Assembly: GCF_011393335.1 (NCBI RefSeq) | Contig: NZ_CP049865.1 | Location: 3,242,722 to 3,306,721, forward strand | Direction of reading: 5' to 3' | From: Propioniciclava coleopterorum | Lineage (GTDB): Bacteria > Actinomycetota > Actinomycetes > Propionibacteriales > Propionibacteriaceae | DNA: 64,000 nucleotides | Shown: positions 1 to 9,892 of the stretch, one piece after another | Layout: each line of letters begins with the position of its first letter | Numbering within the stretch: the first letter of the stretch is position 1 | Notes under the pieces: model-generated | Seen by the model: the letters and a program-made list of their open reading frames with translations, nothing else | What the model was told of the DNA's origin: nothing | The model's database searches: none | Program-made: the position numbers and the translations under genes

Positions 1-180
1 CCACTTGTTCAGCTGCTGCTCGGCGCGCGCGTAGCCGGGCGAACTCATGGCGTGCGCGATCCGGGTCCGGCGCGCGCCGGACTGGATGAGCCGCCCGAGC
101 CAGTAGGTGGCGTTGGCCCGGCACATCACGATGACGAACAAAGCCGCGACGATCACGTAGAAGGGGGCGTCCCACTCCAT
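1..180 (-). CDS. VTT/DedA-type membrane protein, N-terminal 60 residues (runs off the window edge)
   Basis: Only the first 60 codons are present; the gene continues beyond base 1. The peptide begins MEWDAPFYVIVAALFVIVMC, a membrane segment, followed by RANATYWLGR and a basic stretch. I associate this pattern with actinobacterial VTT (SNARE-associated, DedA-like) membrane proteins of unknown substrate. The ATG at 180 lies 5 bases after the stop of the acyltransferase gene, so the two are probably co-transcribed. Assignment rests on the N-terminus only; the diagnostic VTT glycine-rich core lies outside the window. Confidence 0.55.
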   Translation of the reverse strand, partial: MEWDAPFYVIVAALFVIVMCRANATYWLGRLIQSGARRTRIAHAMSSPGYARAEQQLNKW

Positions 181-185
181 CGGAT

Positions 186-1496
186 TCACGTCGTCTTCCC
201 CTCCGCGGCGCTCGGCCTCGCACCCGTGCGGTGGGCGGCCTGGGTGCGGTCGGCCGCATACCCCATCAACCAGGAGCCCAGCCAGATCAGGATCACGCCC
301 AGCGATGAGCCGGGGCGGGCGGGATGGATGACGGTTCCAGTCTGCCAGACCAGCAACGTGCCCAGGACGAGGGTGCCGTACGCCATGATCGCGACGGCCG
401 TGTCCTGCGCGGGGCCCAGCGGCGGGATCATGCGGAGTTCGAGGCGGCCCAGCAGCGGGATGACGGCGGCCACGACCAGCAGCGCGCAGAGCGCGAGCAC
501 GGCGGGGGAGAGCAGCACCGGTGCCAGGATCGGCACGAGCGCGGTCAGGAGCAGCAGCCCCACCCCCGCCACCACGATGCACGGGATGTGCCACAGGTAG
601 ACCGACACCATCACCGTGTTGAGGACGGCGATCGCCCGCTCCGCGCGGGGCGAGATCGTGGCGAGCCACCCCGCCCGCTCGACCAGCGCCAGGACGCCGC
701 ACTGCGCCAGCGCGAGCGCGGCCATCGCGAGCGTGGGCGGCTGCAGGTTCGCGAACGGCAGGTCGGCGAAGCCCACCGACGTGGGCGGGTAGCCCAGCGC
801 GAACACCATGAGGCAGATGGAGCCGACGCCGACCGCGATCGCCGCCGGGGCCGCCCACGCGGGGCCGCGGCGCCACCAGCCGCGCTGGTAGGCGATGCCG
901 AACTGGTGCACCAGGGGCCACACCAGGATCATGTTGAGGTTGCGGAGCTCGGGCCGCCCGACCTGCAACGACCACAGGTCGACCGCGAACGCCGCGGCCG
1001 CCAGGGCGAGCATGGGCCACACGCCGAAGCGGTCGTGCAGCCGCACCAGCCACGGCGCGAAGGCGACGATCACCAGGTAGACCGTGATGAACCACAGCAG
1101 CTGCATCAGCGCCCGGCTCAGCGTGGACGCCTGGTCGAGCCACCCGAACCAGGCCGCGCCGGTGGCCAGGACGGCGCAGAACGTGACGAACACCGACAAC
1201 GGTCCGACGAGCCGCCGGCCGCGTCCGGCCAGGTAGTGCCCGAGCGACGTGCCCTCGCGACGCATCCGGTCCACGGTGAGGGTGTTGCCGAACCCGCCGG
1301 CCACGAAGAACAGCGGCATGATCATGAGCACCCACGTCAGCGGGTACAGGGCGTGCGGGGCCGCCCAGGGGATCAGGGTGACGTGGCCGTCGACGATCCT
1401 GATCCGGTACAGCAGCGTGTGGAACACCACGACCACCAGCACCGACAGCGCCCGCGCCACGTCGATCACGTGGTTGCGGGGCCGGGTGGTGTTCAC
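186..1496 (-). CDS. acyltransferase 3 family membrane protein
   Basis: 436 residues, about ten hydrophobic segments. The N-terminus (RNHVIDVARALSVLVVVVFH) is the opening of acyltransferase-3 proteins, with the arginine and the histidine at the end of the first helix that the family uses for catalysis. Members O-acylate sugars, cell-wall polymers or lipids at the membrane; the substrate cannot be read here. The GTG start at 1496 is preceded by TAGGAT with a 6-base gap and no Shine-Dalgarno, which suggests a leaderless transcript. The VTT protein gene follows 5 bases downstream. Divergent from the AEC permease across 133 bases. Confidence 0.8.
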   Translation of the reverse strand: MNTTRPRNHVIDVARALSVLVVVVFHTLLYRIRIVDGHVTLIPWAAPHALYPLTWVLMIMPLFFVAGGFGNTLTVDRMRREGTSLGHYLAGRGRRLVGPLSVFVTFCAVLATGAAWFGWLDQASTLSRALMQLLWFITVYLVIVAFAPWLVRLHDRFGVWPMLALAAAAFAVDLWSLQVGRPELRNLNMILVWPLVHQFGIAYQRGWWRRGPAWAAPAAIAVGVGSICLMVFALGYPPTSVGFADLPFANLQPPTLAMAALALAQCGVLALVERAGWLATISPRAERAIAVLNTVMVSVYLWHIPCIVVAGVGLLLLTALVPILAPVLLSPAVLALCALLVVAAVIPLLGRLELRMIPPLGPAQDTAVAIMAYGTLVLGTLLVWQTGTVIHPARPGSSLGVILIWLGSWLMGYAADRTQAAHRTGARPSAAEGKTT

Positions 1497-1502
1497 CGCG
1501 TC

Positions 1503-1508
1503 ATCCTA
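1503..1508 (-). promoter_or_regulatory. -10 box TAGGAT for the acyltransferase gene
   Basis: TAGGAT on the minus strand ends 6 bases before the GTG at 1496. No -35 or ribosome-binding site is evident. Spacing fits transcription starting at or next to the start codon. Confidence 0.5.
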
Positions 1509-1573
1509 AGTCAGCCCCGTCCGCGACCCGGCACCGCTCCGCCCGCGCGATGGCAACCCGGCCGCGGCGCCGC

Positions 1574-1587
1574 TGCCACGCGTGGCA
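1574..1587. promoter_or_regulatory. 14-bp perfect palindrome TGCCACGCGTGGCA, candidate operator
   Basis: The palindrome lies between the divergent acyltransferase and AEC permease genes, just upstream of the -35 position for the permease (-10 at 1618). TGGCAACC occurs at 1551-1558 and again at 1583-1590, overlapping one palindrome arm. No regulator gene is adjacent, so the binding protein is unknown. Confidence 0.4.
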
Positions 1588-1617
1588 ACCGCTCTCCGGG
1601 CGGGGCGGCCGCCCCGC

Positions 1618-1623
1618 TAGGGT
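1618..1623 (+). promoter_or_regulatory. -10 box TAGGGT for the AEC permease
   Basis: TAGGGT ends 6 bases before the GTG at 1630; no Shine-Dalgarno lies between. Leaderless arrangement. Confidence 0.5.
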
Positions 1624-1629
1624 CGGGAC

Positions 1630-2565
1630 GTGCAGAGCGCGTTGGGGGGCATATCGACCATCTGGGTCGTGATCGGCGTCGGCTGGCTGATCGCCCACCT
1701 ACGGCTGGTCAACACCGAGGGGCGACGCCTGATGGCGCTGCTCGCCTTCACCGTCGGCTCACCCGCCCTGCTGTTCGCCATGGTGTCGCGCGCGTCGCTG
1801 GACCACCTCTTCTCCCGCACCGTCATCGTCAGCGCGATCGCCGTTGTGGTCGTGGGCGGCGTCGCGATCGTCCTGGCCCGCTGGGTCCTTCGCGGCTCGG
1901 TGGGCGACACCGTCATCGCGTTCATGGCCTCGGCCTACACCAACGCCGCCAACTTCGGCCTGCCGGTCGCGATCGCGCTGCTGGGGGACGCGACCTGGAT
2001 GGCCCCCATCCTGCTGATGCAGGTCGCGCTCCTGATGCCGGTCTGCCTGGCGATCCTGGACAGCCACACCGCCCGGGCGGCGGGCACGAAACTCTCGCCG
2101 TGGCGCTACCTCAGCCTGCCGTTCCGCAACCCCATCACCATCGGCATCCTGCTGGGGCTGGCGGCCAACCTCCTGGGCATCCAGATGCCCGCGTGGGTGA
2201 TGCGTCCGGTCGACATGATCGGCGGGATCGCCGTCCCGCTCATGCTGCTCGCCTTCGGCGTCTCGCTCCGGCTGGACCCGCTGCCCGGCCGCGGCGAGCA
2301 CCAGGCGCAGACGTGGGCGGTCGTGGCGCTGAAGACCGTGGCGCACCCGGTGGCGGCCTGGGGGATCGGGACCGCCTTCGGCCTGACCGGGCCTGAACTG
2401 TACGCCGTCACGGTCCTCGGCGCGCTGCCGGCCGCGCAGAACGTGCACGTCATCGCCACCCGGTACGACCAGAGCGAGCTGATGGCGCGCGACGCGGTGT
2501 TCTGGTCGACGATCCTGTCGGTGGGCACCCTGCTCGGGATCGCCGCGCTGCTCGGCGGCGCCTGA
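1630..2565 (+). CDS. AEC family transporter (auxin efflux carrier fold)
   Basis: 311 residues with about ten membrane helices in two inverted halves. Family marks are the TNAANFGLPVAIAL segment near residue 105 and the late GALPAAQNVHVIATRY segment near residue 265, the two crossover regions of AEC carriers. Bacterial members export or exchange small organic anions such as malate; the substrate is not predictable from sequence. Start chosen at GTG 1630 because of the -10 box six bases upstream. The next gene (xfp) has its own promoter. Confidence 0.85.
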   Translation: MQSALGGISTIWVVIGVGWLIAHLRLVNTEGRRLMALLAFTVGSPALLFAMVSRASLDHLFSRTVIVSAIAVVVVGGVAIVLARWVLRGSVGDTVIAFMASAYTNAANFGLPVAIALLGDATWMAPILLMQVALLMPVCLAILDSHTARAAGTKLSPWRYLSLPFRNPITIGILLGLAANLLGIQMPAWVMRPVDMIGGIAVPLMLLAFGVSLRLDPLPGRGEHQAQTWAVVALKTVAHPVAAWGIGTAFGLTGPELYAVTVLGALPAAQNVHVIATRYDQSELMARDAVFWSTILSVGTLLGIAALLGGA

Positions 2566-2729
2566 GCCTGGGACACGGCCGGGCATGACCTCGCGTGGGC
2601 GCGACCCCGACCCGCGCCGGACGCGACCGACCCGCCCCCGAGCGTCCCGGCGGTGACACCCCGATGACGGCCACCCCATCGGGCGACGGCGTTTCGGCCG
2701 GACCCATGGCCGCGGCGAACCGACCGGGG

Positions 2730-2735
2730 TAGCGT
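2730..2735 (+). promoter_or_regulatory. -10 box TAGCGT for xfp
   Basis: TAGCGT ends 6 bases before the ATG at 2742; no clear -35 and no ribosome-binding site. Leaderless type. Confidence 0.45.
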
Positions 2736-2741
2736 GCAGGT

Positions 2742-5122
2742 ATGGCTGTGGTGCTTCCGAGTCTCGAAGAGTCAGAACTCGCCGCGATCGATGCGTGGTG
2801 GCGGGCCAACAACTACCTCACGGTGGGCCAGATCTACCTCCAGGCGAACCCGCTGCTGCGCGAACCCCTGCGCGCCGAGGACGTCAAGCCGCGCCTGCTG
2901 GGCCACTGGGGCACGAGCCCCGGGCTGGCGTTCATCTGGGCGCACGTCTCCCGGCTGATCAAGCGGACGGGGCAAAAAGCGCTCTACATCACCGGGCCGG
3001 GGCACGGCGGCCCGGCGATCGTGGGGGCGTCCTACCTGGAGGGCACCTACACCACCTACTTCCCGCAGGTCACCCAGGACGAGCCGGGCCTGCTGCGGCT
3101 GTTCCGGCAGTTCTCCGCGCCCGGCGGCATCCCCTCGCACGCGTCGGTGACGACGCCCGGCTCGATCCACGAGGGTGGCGAACTGGGCTACGCGCTGATC
3201 CACGCCTTCGGGGCGGTGTTCGACAACCCCGACCTGCTCACGGTCGCGGTGGTCGGGGACGGCGAGGCGGAGACGGGCCCGCTGGAGGGCTCCTGGAAGG
3301 GGATCTCGTTCCTGAACCCCGAGCGCGACGGCGCCGTGCTGCCGGTCCTGCACCTCAACGGCGGCAAGATCGCGGCGCCCACGGTGCTCTCCCGCAAGCC
3401 GCGCGAGGAGGTGCGGGCGCTGTTCGAGGGGCACGGCTACGACGTGATCGAGGTCGAGGGCGACGACGTGCCCGGTATGCACGAACGGTTCGCGGACGCG
3501 CTGGGTGCCGCCTACGCGGCGATCACCGAGATCCAGGAACTCGCCCGCAGCGGCCGCTGGGACGGCGTCCGGCCGCGCTGGCCGATGATCATCCTGCGCT
3601 CGCCCAAGGGGTGGACGGGCCCGCACGAGGTCGACGGCACGCTCGTCGAGGGCACGTGGCGGGCCCACCAGGTGCCGCTGTCCGGCATCCGCAGCAACCC
3701 CGAGCACCTGCGCCTGCTCGAGGAGTGGCTGCGTTCCTACCGGCCCGAGGAACTGTTCGACGAGACCGGTGCGCCCACCGAGCTGGTGCGGTCGGCGAAC
3801 CCGCTCGACGCCGACCTGACCCTGTCGGGCACGCCGTACGCCAACGGGGGCGGCTCATGGAGCCGCTCGACCTGCCCGACTTCCGGGACCTGGCCGTCGA
3901 GGTGGCGGCCCGCGGCGGCGACCGGATCGAGTCCACCCGCAAGCTCGGCGAGCTCATGGAGCAGGCCTACCGGCGCAACCCGACCCGCTTCCGGCTGTTC
4001 TGCCCCGACGAGACGAACTCCAACCGGCTGGGGGCGGTGTTCGGCGCCTCGGACCGGGCATGGATGGAGGAGGTCACGCCCGACGACGAGCACCTGAGTC
4101 GCGAGGGTCGCGTCATGGAGGTGCTGAGCGAGCACAACTGCCACGGCTGGCTCGAGGCCTACAACCTCACCGGACGCCACGGCCTGTTCGCCACGTACGA
4201 GGCGTTCGCCATGGTGTCGGCGTCCCAGACCATCCAGCACGGGAAGTGGCTGCAGGAGGCCGACGAGCTGACCTGGCGGGCACCCATCCCCAGCCTGAAC
4301 ATCCTGGTGAGCTCGACCGCCTGGCGCAACGACCACAACGGCTTCAGCCACCAGGGACCCGGCATGCTGCAGCTGCTGCTCAACATGGGCGCCAAGGTCG
4401 CGCGGGTGTACCTGCCGCCGGACGCTAACTGCCTGCTGTCGGTGGCCGACCACTGCTTCGCGTCCACCGACTACGTCAACCTGATCGTGCAGGACAAGCA
4501 GCCCCAGCCGCAGTGGCTGAGCATGGACGAGGCGATCGCGCACTGCACCAAGGGTGCGTCCATCTGGGACTGGGCCGGCAACGAGGAGGGCTTCGGCCCC
4601 GGCGACCCCGACATCGTGCTCGCCTGCGCCGGCGACGTCATGACGATGGAGACCGTCGCGGCCGCCGAGATCCTCAAGGTGCGGCTCCCCGCCCTGCGGA
4701 CGCGCGTGGTCAACGTCGTCGACCTGATGACCCTGCGGCGCCCCAAGGACCACCCGCACGGCATGAGCGAGACCTACTTCCGCGAGCTGTTCACCGACAC
4801 CAAGGACGTGGTGTTCGCGTTCCACGGCTACCCCGGCGGCATCCACCAGCTGGTCCACGGCCGGCCGGACGCCGACCGGTTCCGGGTGCGCGGGTTCATC
4901 GAGCAGGGCACCACGACCACGCCGTTCGACATGGTCGTGCGCAACCGGGCGTCCCGCTACCACCTGGTGATGGACGCGATCAACAACGCGAAATCCCTGC
5001 CCAAGGGGGCCGAGGAACTCAAGGACTGGTGCGAGGAGCAACTGGCCCGGCACGAGTCGTACATCGTCGAACATCTCGAGGACATGCCACAGGTGCGCGA
5101 CTGGCGACTCGGGGAACTGTAA
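2742..5122 (+). CDS. xfp: xylulose-5-phosphate/fructose-6-phosphate phosphoketolase, frameshifted
   Basis: Cleaves xylulose 5-phosphate or fructose 6-phosphate with phosphate to acetyl phosphate plus a C3 or C4 sugar phosphate, using thiamine diphosphate. Family marks: [11 protein letters not shown] near residue 84, the cofactor motif [14 protein letters not shown] near 175, LNGGKI, and in the second half [18 protein letters not shown]. Frame 1 is coding to about 3845, ending with GTPYANGG; the remainder ([11 protein letters not shown] onward) is one frame back. Adding one G to the G5 run at 3846-3850 gives an uninterrupted 793-residue protein, the normal length. As read, the protein is truncated and picks up a nonsense tail to 4097. 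Likely a base-call deletion. A PNPOx-fold gene follows 10 bases later. Confidence 0.93.
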
Positions 5123-5132
5123 GCTCGACTGC

Positions 5133-5528
5133 GTGATTCCTGGCTACTTCGTGACGATCGACGCCGACGAGTGCCTGCGCCTGCTGGGCGAAGGCACCAT
5201 CGGCCGGGTCGCCTGGGTGTCCTCGCGCGGCCTGCAGGTCCTGCCCGTGAGCTACACGCTCGTCGGCGACGCCGTCGTCTTCACCGTCGCGGAGGGCACG
5301 ATCCTCGGCGAACTGTCCCGCCCGACGAAGGTCGCGTTCGAGGTCGACGACCTCGACACCCAGACCGCGACCGGGTGGTCGGTGCTGGCCCAGGGCGAGA
5401 CGACGCCCTTCGCCGGCGACAAGGAGGCGCTCAAGAGCCTTCCCTGGGTCCCTGGCCATCAGGACATCCCGATCGCCGTGGAGCTGAGCTTCCTCGCGGG
5501 CCGGTCCGTCTCGGCCGAGAGCGACTGA
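5133..5528 (+). CDS. pyridoxamine 5'-phosphate oxidase-fold protein
   Basis: 131 residues beginning with GTG. The sequence GTIGRVAWVSSRGLQVLPVS is the opening of the split-barrel FMN/F420-binding (PNPOx, NimA-like) family: strand, G-R-V, then a P-V strand. Single domain. Such proteins bind flavin or F420 and are often redox enzymes of unknown substrate; which cofactor cannot be decided. It starts 10 bases after xfp and ends 6 bases before the ThuA-like gene, so the three form one transcription unit. Confidence 0.75.
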   Translation: MIPGYFVTIDADECLRLLGEGTIGRVAWVSSRGLQVLPVSYTLVGDAVVFTVAEGTILGELSRPTKVAFEVDDLDTQTATGWSVLAQGETTPFAGDKEALKSLPWVPGHQDIPIAVELSFLAGRSVSAESD

Positions 5529-5534
5529 CACGTC

Positions 5535-6236
5535 GTGCCGCGCGTCCTGATCTTCTCCGGCGCCGGGCGCTACGCCGACCCCTGGCATCCGTTCGAGGAG
5601 ACGACGGCCGCGATCGCCGACGTGGCCCGCGGGATCGGCGCCGACGTCACGATCAACCACAGCACCCCCGACGCCTTCGCGTCGTTGGCCGACGTCGACC
5701 TGGTGGTGGTGAACGCAGGGGGCGGCGACCCGCACGACAGACCGGCCCCCGAGCCCGTCTGGGACGCCGCGCAGGCGCAGTTGGCGGAGTACCTCGCCGC
5801 GGGCGGTCCGCTACTGGGCACCCACACCGCCGCAGCGGCCTTCCCGGACTGGCCGTCGTGGCGGGAGTTGTTCGGCGGCGCCTGGGTGCGGGGGACGTCG
5901 TTCCACCCCGAGCGGAACTACGCCCTGTTCGAGGCCACCCCCGACTTCGTCGATCACCCGATCTTCGCCGGCATCGAGGCGCCCGCCGGGCTGCCCGCGC
6001 TGGCCGGCCGGCCGGCGGTGCTGTGCTACGACGAGCGCTACAGCGCGATGGTGCTGGGCGAGGACGCGCGTCCGCACCTGGTGCACGAGACGGGCGAGAA
6101 GCTCGAGGTGTGCGGCTGGGTCACCGGCGATCGGATCATCTACGACGGGCTGGGCCACAACGCCCGCTCCTACGAGTCGAGCAGCCGCCGCCGGCTGCTC
6201 GCCAACGAGATGACCCACCTGCTGTCGTTGTCCTGA
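5535..6236 (+). CDS. ThuA-like (trehalose-utilisation fold) protein
   Basis: 233 residues, a glutamine-amidotransferase-like fold. Recognised from the opening PRVLIFSGAGRYADPWHPFE, the LLGTHTAAAAFPDW segment near residue 95, and a late GLGHNARSYES motif near 205. Family members are linked to sugar metabolism, but the reaction is not established. GTG start, 6 bases after the preceding stop; third gene of the xfp unit. No signal peptide, so probably cytoplasmic. Confidence 0.7.
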   Translation: MPRVLIFSGAGRYADPWHPFEETTAAIADVARGIGADVTINHSTPDAFASLADVDLVVVNAGGGDPHDRPAPEPVWDAAQAQLAEYLAAGGPLLGTHTAAAAFPDWPSWRELFGGAWVRGTSFHPERNYALFEATPDFVDHPIFAGIEAPAGLPALAGRPAVLCYDERYSAMVLGEDARPHLVHETGEKLEVCGWVTGDRIIYDGLGHNARSYESSSRRRLLANEMTHLLSLS

Positions 6237-6426
6237 TCGCCGTCACACCCACCCGCGCCGCGGGCGCCCACTGCGCTGCCCCCGCCGTGCTGGTCTCACC
6301 CCGCTGTGCTGTCTGACTCCGCGGGGCGAGGTGACCCACGCTGGGCCGAGGCGACGCGCTGTGCTGAGCACCGCCGTCCTGGCCGACCGCCGTCCGGAGC
6401 ATCCCGCGTGCGGCTTGCGCCGCTCC

Positions 6427-6432
6427 TAGGAT
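6427..6432 (+). promoter_or_regulatory. -10 box TAGGAT deciding the start of the S9 peptidase
   Basis: TAGGAT ends 7 bases before the ATG at 6440. An earlier in-frame ATG at 6431 lies inside this box and is therefore not used. The 200 bases upstream (6237-6426) contain no gene or strong hairpin. Confidence 0.5.
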
Positions 6433-6439
6433 GGCGACC

Positions 6440-8529
6440 ATGGACTACCCGCTGACGCGCCGCGACGACCTGACCGAGACGCTCCACGGCGTGGAGGTGT
6501 CCGATCCCTACCGCTGGCTGGAGGACGCCGACGACCCCGACGTGCAGGCGTGGGCGGGGGAGCAGCAGGCGTTCACCGAGGCCGCGCTCGCCGGGCTGCC
6601 CGGTCGGGGCTGGTTCCGGTCGTTCCTCGACGCCGAGGTCGCCCGGCCGCGCGCCGGCATGCCGGTGTGGCGCAACGGGCACTACGTCGTCAACCGCAAC
6701 GACGGCGCCCACCCGCAGGACGTCTGGTACCTCGCCGACAGCCTCGAGGCCCTGCTGGCCGGCGGCGAGGTCGTCCTGGACCCGAACGCGTGGAGCGAGG
6801 ACGGCACCTCGTCCCTCTCGGCGTTCAGCATCTCCCGCGACGGCGCCCGTCTCGCGTACGCGCGCAGCGACGGCGGCTCCGACTGGCAGCACATCCGCGT
6901 CAAGGATCTGGCGACCTGCGAGGACACCGACGAGCCCGTCGTGGCCAAGTTCACCTCCCCGGCCTGGCTGCCGGACGACCGGTCGTTCCTCTACACCACG
7001 TTCGACGAGGCCGCCGACGCCCGCGGCACGGCGACGGCGGGCCTGGGTACCGCCCGCCTCATGGTGCACCGCCCGGACGGCGAGGACGAACTCCTGCTGA
7101 GCTTCCCCGACGAGCCGCACACCCAGGCCTGGGGCCAGGTCTCCCACGAGGGCGGGCACCTGCTGGTCTCCATCGTGCGCGGCACCGAGCGCACCAACCG
7201 CCTGTGGGTCTACCCCTGACGACCGCGGACGGCCGCACCACGTTCGGCGACCCCATCAAGGTCGTCGACACCGCGGACGCGGAGTACGACCCGATCCGCC
7301 TGGACGGGGACACGCTGCTGCTCCAGACCGACCTGGACGCGCCGCTGGGGCGGATCGTGTCGGTCGACCTCGGGTGGGCGGCGCGCGGCGACGTGCAGTT
7401 CGCGGAGGTGGTGCCCGAGACCCGGGCGACCCTCACCGACGCCGTCGCGGCCGCCGACGGGCTGCTGCTGGGCTACCTCGACGACGCGCAGGGCGCGGTC
7501 GTGCACGTGGGACGCGACGGCTCGGGCGCGGTCGAGGTCGACCTGCCCGCCGGCGCGCTCGTCGGGCTGGACGGCCGGGCCGGGCGCGAGGAGGCCTTCG
7601 CGGCGGTCAGCACGCTGACCACGCCCACGGCGTCCTTCCGCCTCGTCCTGCCGGCGCACCAGGGCGACCCGGTGGCCGTCGAGCCGCTCGACCTGCTGCC
7701 GCGCGCGGCCCTGGACGCCGACCGGCCGGGCTTCGTCCTGCGCCGGCACCGCGCCACCAGCGCCGACGGCACGCCGGTGCCGTACTTCCTGGCCGTCCCC
7801 GACGACGGCCGCGACGGTCCGCGTCCGACGCTGCTGTACGGCTACGGCGGCTTCAAGATCCCGGTCGGCGCCGACTACCGGCCCGGGTGGGCCGCCTGGC
7901 TCGCCGCCGGGGGAGCGCTCGCCATCGCCAACCTGCGCGGCGGCGGCGAGTACGGCACCGCCTGGTACGAGGACGGGCGCCTGGCCAACAAGCAGCACGT
8001 GTTCGACGACGTGATCGCCGTCGGCGAGGACCTGATCGCCACCGGGGTCACCCCGGCCGACGGCCTGGCGGTCCACGGTCGCTCCAACGGCGGCCTGCTG
8101 GCCGGGGCCGCCCTGACGCAGCGCCCGGACCTGTTCGCCGCCGCCCTGCCCACCGTGGGCGTGCTGGATCTGCTGCGGTTCCACAAGTTCACGATCGGCG
8201 CGGCCTGGATGAGCGACTACGGCGACCCGGACACCCCCGAGGGGTTCGCGGACGCCCACGCCTACTCGCCGCTGCACCGCGTCCGGCCCGGGACGGCCTA
8301 CCCGCCCACGCTGGTGAGCACCGCCGACCACGACGACCGCGTCGTGCCGCTGCACAGCTTCAAGTTCGCCGCCGCGCTGCAGGCCGCCCAGGGCGGCGAC
8401 GCGCCGATCCTGCTGCGCGTCGACACCTCGGCGGGGCACGGCGCGGGCAAGCCGCTGGCCAAGATCGCCTCCGAGTGGACCGACCTGCTCGCGTTCGCCG
8501 CCGAGAACACCGGCCTGCGCCCGGCCTGA
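6440..8529 (+). CDS. prolyl oligopeptidase family serine peptidase (S9A), frameshifted
   Basis: Cytoplasmic peptidase cutting short peptides, typically after proline. N-terminal beta-propeller (roughly residues 70-400) and C-terminal alpha/beta-hydrolase with the nucleophile in HGRSNGGLL, the Asp in DHDDRV and the His in SAGHGAG. The first frame stops at 7219 right after NRLWVYP; the continuing frame resumes LTTADGRTTF directly. One extra C in the C4 run at 7213-7216 restores a 696-residue protein of normal length. Probably a sequencing gap rather than a dead gene, since both halves are well conserved. The stop lies in a hairpin shared with the convergent lipoprotein gene. A second S9 peptidase (oligopeptidase B) is at 16.8 kb. 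Confidence 0.9.
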
Positions 8530-8543
8530 CCGGGGCGGGTCAG
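8526..8543. terminator. hairpin holding both convergent stop codons
   Basis: CTGACC (8526-8531) pairs with GGTCAG (8538-8543) over a 6-base loop; CCGG and CCGG flank the stem. The stop codons of the S9 peptidase and of the lipoprotein both lie in the stem. There is no T-tract. Confidence 0.45.
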
Positions 8544-9765
8544 CCCGGCACCAGGACGGAGACGCCGCCCTCGTGGAAGCCCACCGCGTAGCCGCCGATG
8601 GCCCGCGCGTTGAGCGAGTCCTCCGCGAGCTCGGCGATCCGGGTGCCGTCGGCGCGCACGAGCGGTGAGCCGTCGGGGGTGGTGACCAGCAGGACGTCGC
8701 CCGCCGCCGTGAGGCCGCGGACGGTGCCCTCCGGCAGCCGGGCTCCGGTGGCGACCACCTCCAACTCCTGCACGCGCGGCTCCACGACCACCGGCCGCCC
8801 GTCGGCGGCGACCGCCTCGACCCGGGAGGCGCGCGACAGGTCCGCGAGCGTGAAGAGGACGCCCTCGGAGGAAGGCGCCGTCGGCTGGTGCGCCTCGTGG
8901 ACGCGGCCGCGGTCCTCCCCGGTCCAGGCGTAGGCCTGCCCGCTGGAGGTGGTGGGCGAGCCGTCGGTCACGATGAACCCGTCGCTGGCCCAGTACACGT
9001 CGCCCAGCGGCTCCAGCGCCGTCTCGGCGACGATGGTCGCTCCAGTGGTGGCGTCGCGCACCGCGTGGCGCTCGAACATGGTGCGGCACGCCACCGCGGT
9101 GCCGATCACGAGGCACTCCTGGGCCTCGAAGTCGCCCTGCTGCTGCCAGGCGACGCCGCCGGGCGTCAGGCCCAGCAGGTAGCCGCGGCCGTCGGCCATG
9201 CCCTGGACGACGTACACGTCGCCGACCACGCCGAGCACCCGGTCCACGCGCAGGTCCAGCCTGCCGGTGTCCAGGGCGATCGACTCCCCGCTCCGGACGT
9301 GGGTGGCCCTCACCGCCGGCCCGCCGGCCGAGGAGAACACCAGCTCGTGTCCCACCGAGCCGGCCATCTTCGGGCCCGACGGGGCGCACGGGGCGCCGGC
9401 GGTGCGCCACAACTCGGCGCCGGAGCGCAGGTCGGTCGCGACGGTGACGCCGTCGGGCTGCTCGACGACGGCCACGTCGTCGGAGATGCCGCACAGCACT
9501 CCCGAGGCCGACCAGGTGCGGGCGCCGGCGGCGTACCCCGCCACCAGGTAGCCGCCCTCGGCGATCGTCGGGTGGTAGGAATCCTCGGCGGTTCGGGGGA
9601 CGCCGCCGGGGTGGCGGCCGGGGAACCGCCCCCGGTGCCGGCGGTGTTCCAGGTACCCGGCACCCCGGGCGGCGGCGCGGGGGCTCCCGCGGGGGTGCCG
9701 CAGGCGGACAGCACCGCCAGCACGAGGACGGCGCCGAGGGCGAGAAGACGGGTGGGGCGGGGCAT
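8540..9765 (-). CDS. beta-propeller (PQQ/BamB-like) lipoprotein, frameshifted
   Basis: Secreted, lipid-anchored protein. The start at 9765 gives a signal peptide with lipobox LSAC (Cys22), then a Pro/Ala/Gly-rich linker. From 9544 to 8540 the other frame encodes about 330 residues of repeated blades with patterns such as DLRSGAELWRT and VVATGARLPEGTV, typical of PQQ-repeat propellers. One extra base in the G5 run at 9595-9599 joins the two parts as PRTAEDSYHPT and gives 408 residues. AGGAG precedes the ATG at good spacing. Function unknown; these proteins usually act as scaffolds at the membrane surface. Confidence 0.75.
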
Positions 9766-9878
9766 GGGACTCCTGGGGGACGTGCCGACATGACGTCGTT
9801 TCGCCACGACCCTAGCGGGGTGGCCGTCCGTGCGGACGCGTCCGGCGACCGGTTGCGGGGGCGTGGGGCGCGGCCCCG

Positions 9879-9884
9879 TACACT
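9879..9884 (+). promoter_or_regulatory. -10 box TACACT for hrpA
   Basis: TACACT ends 8 bases before GTG 9893, supporting that start rather than the longer open frame from 9830. Confidence 0.45.
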
Positions 9885-9892
9885 GGTCGGTC

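Noticed and set aside
3846-3850. Programmed -1 frameshifting in xfp
   Set aside because: The run would allow slippage, but there is no downstream stimulator stem of note, and ten other breaks of the same kind argue for base-call loss.
6431-6433. ATG 6431 as start of the S9 peptidase
   Set aside because: It lies inside the -10 box TAGGAT; ATG 6440 has the correct spacing.
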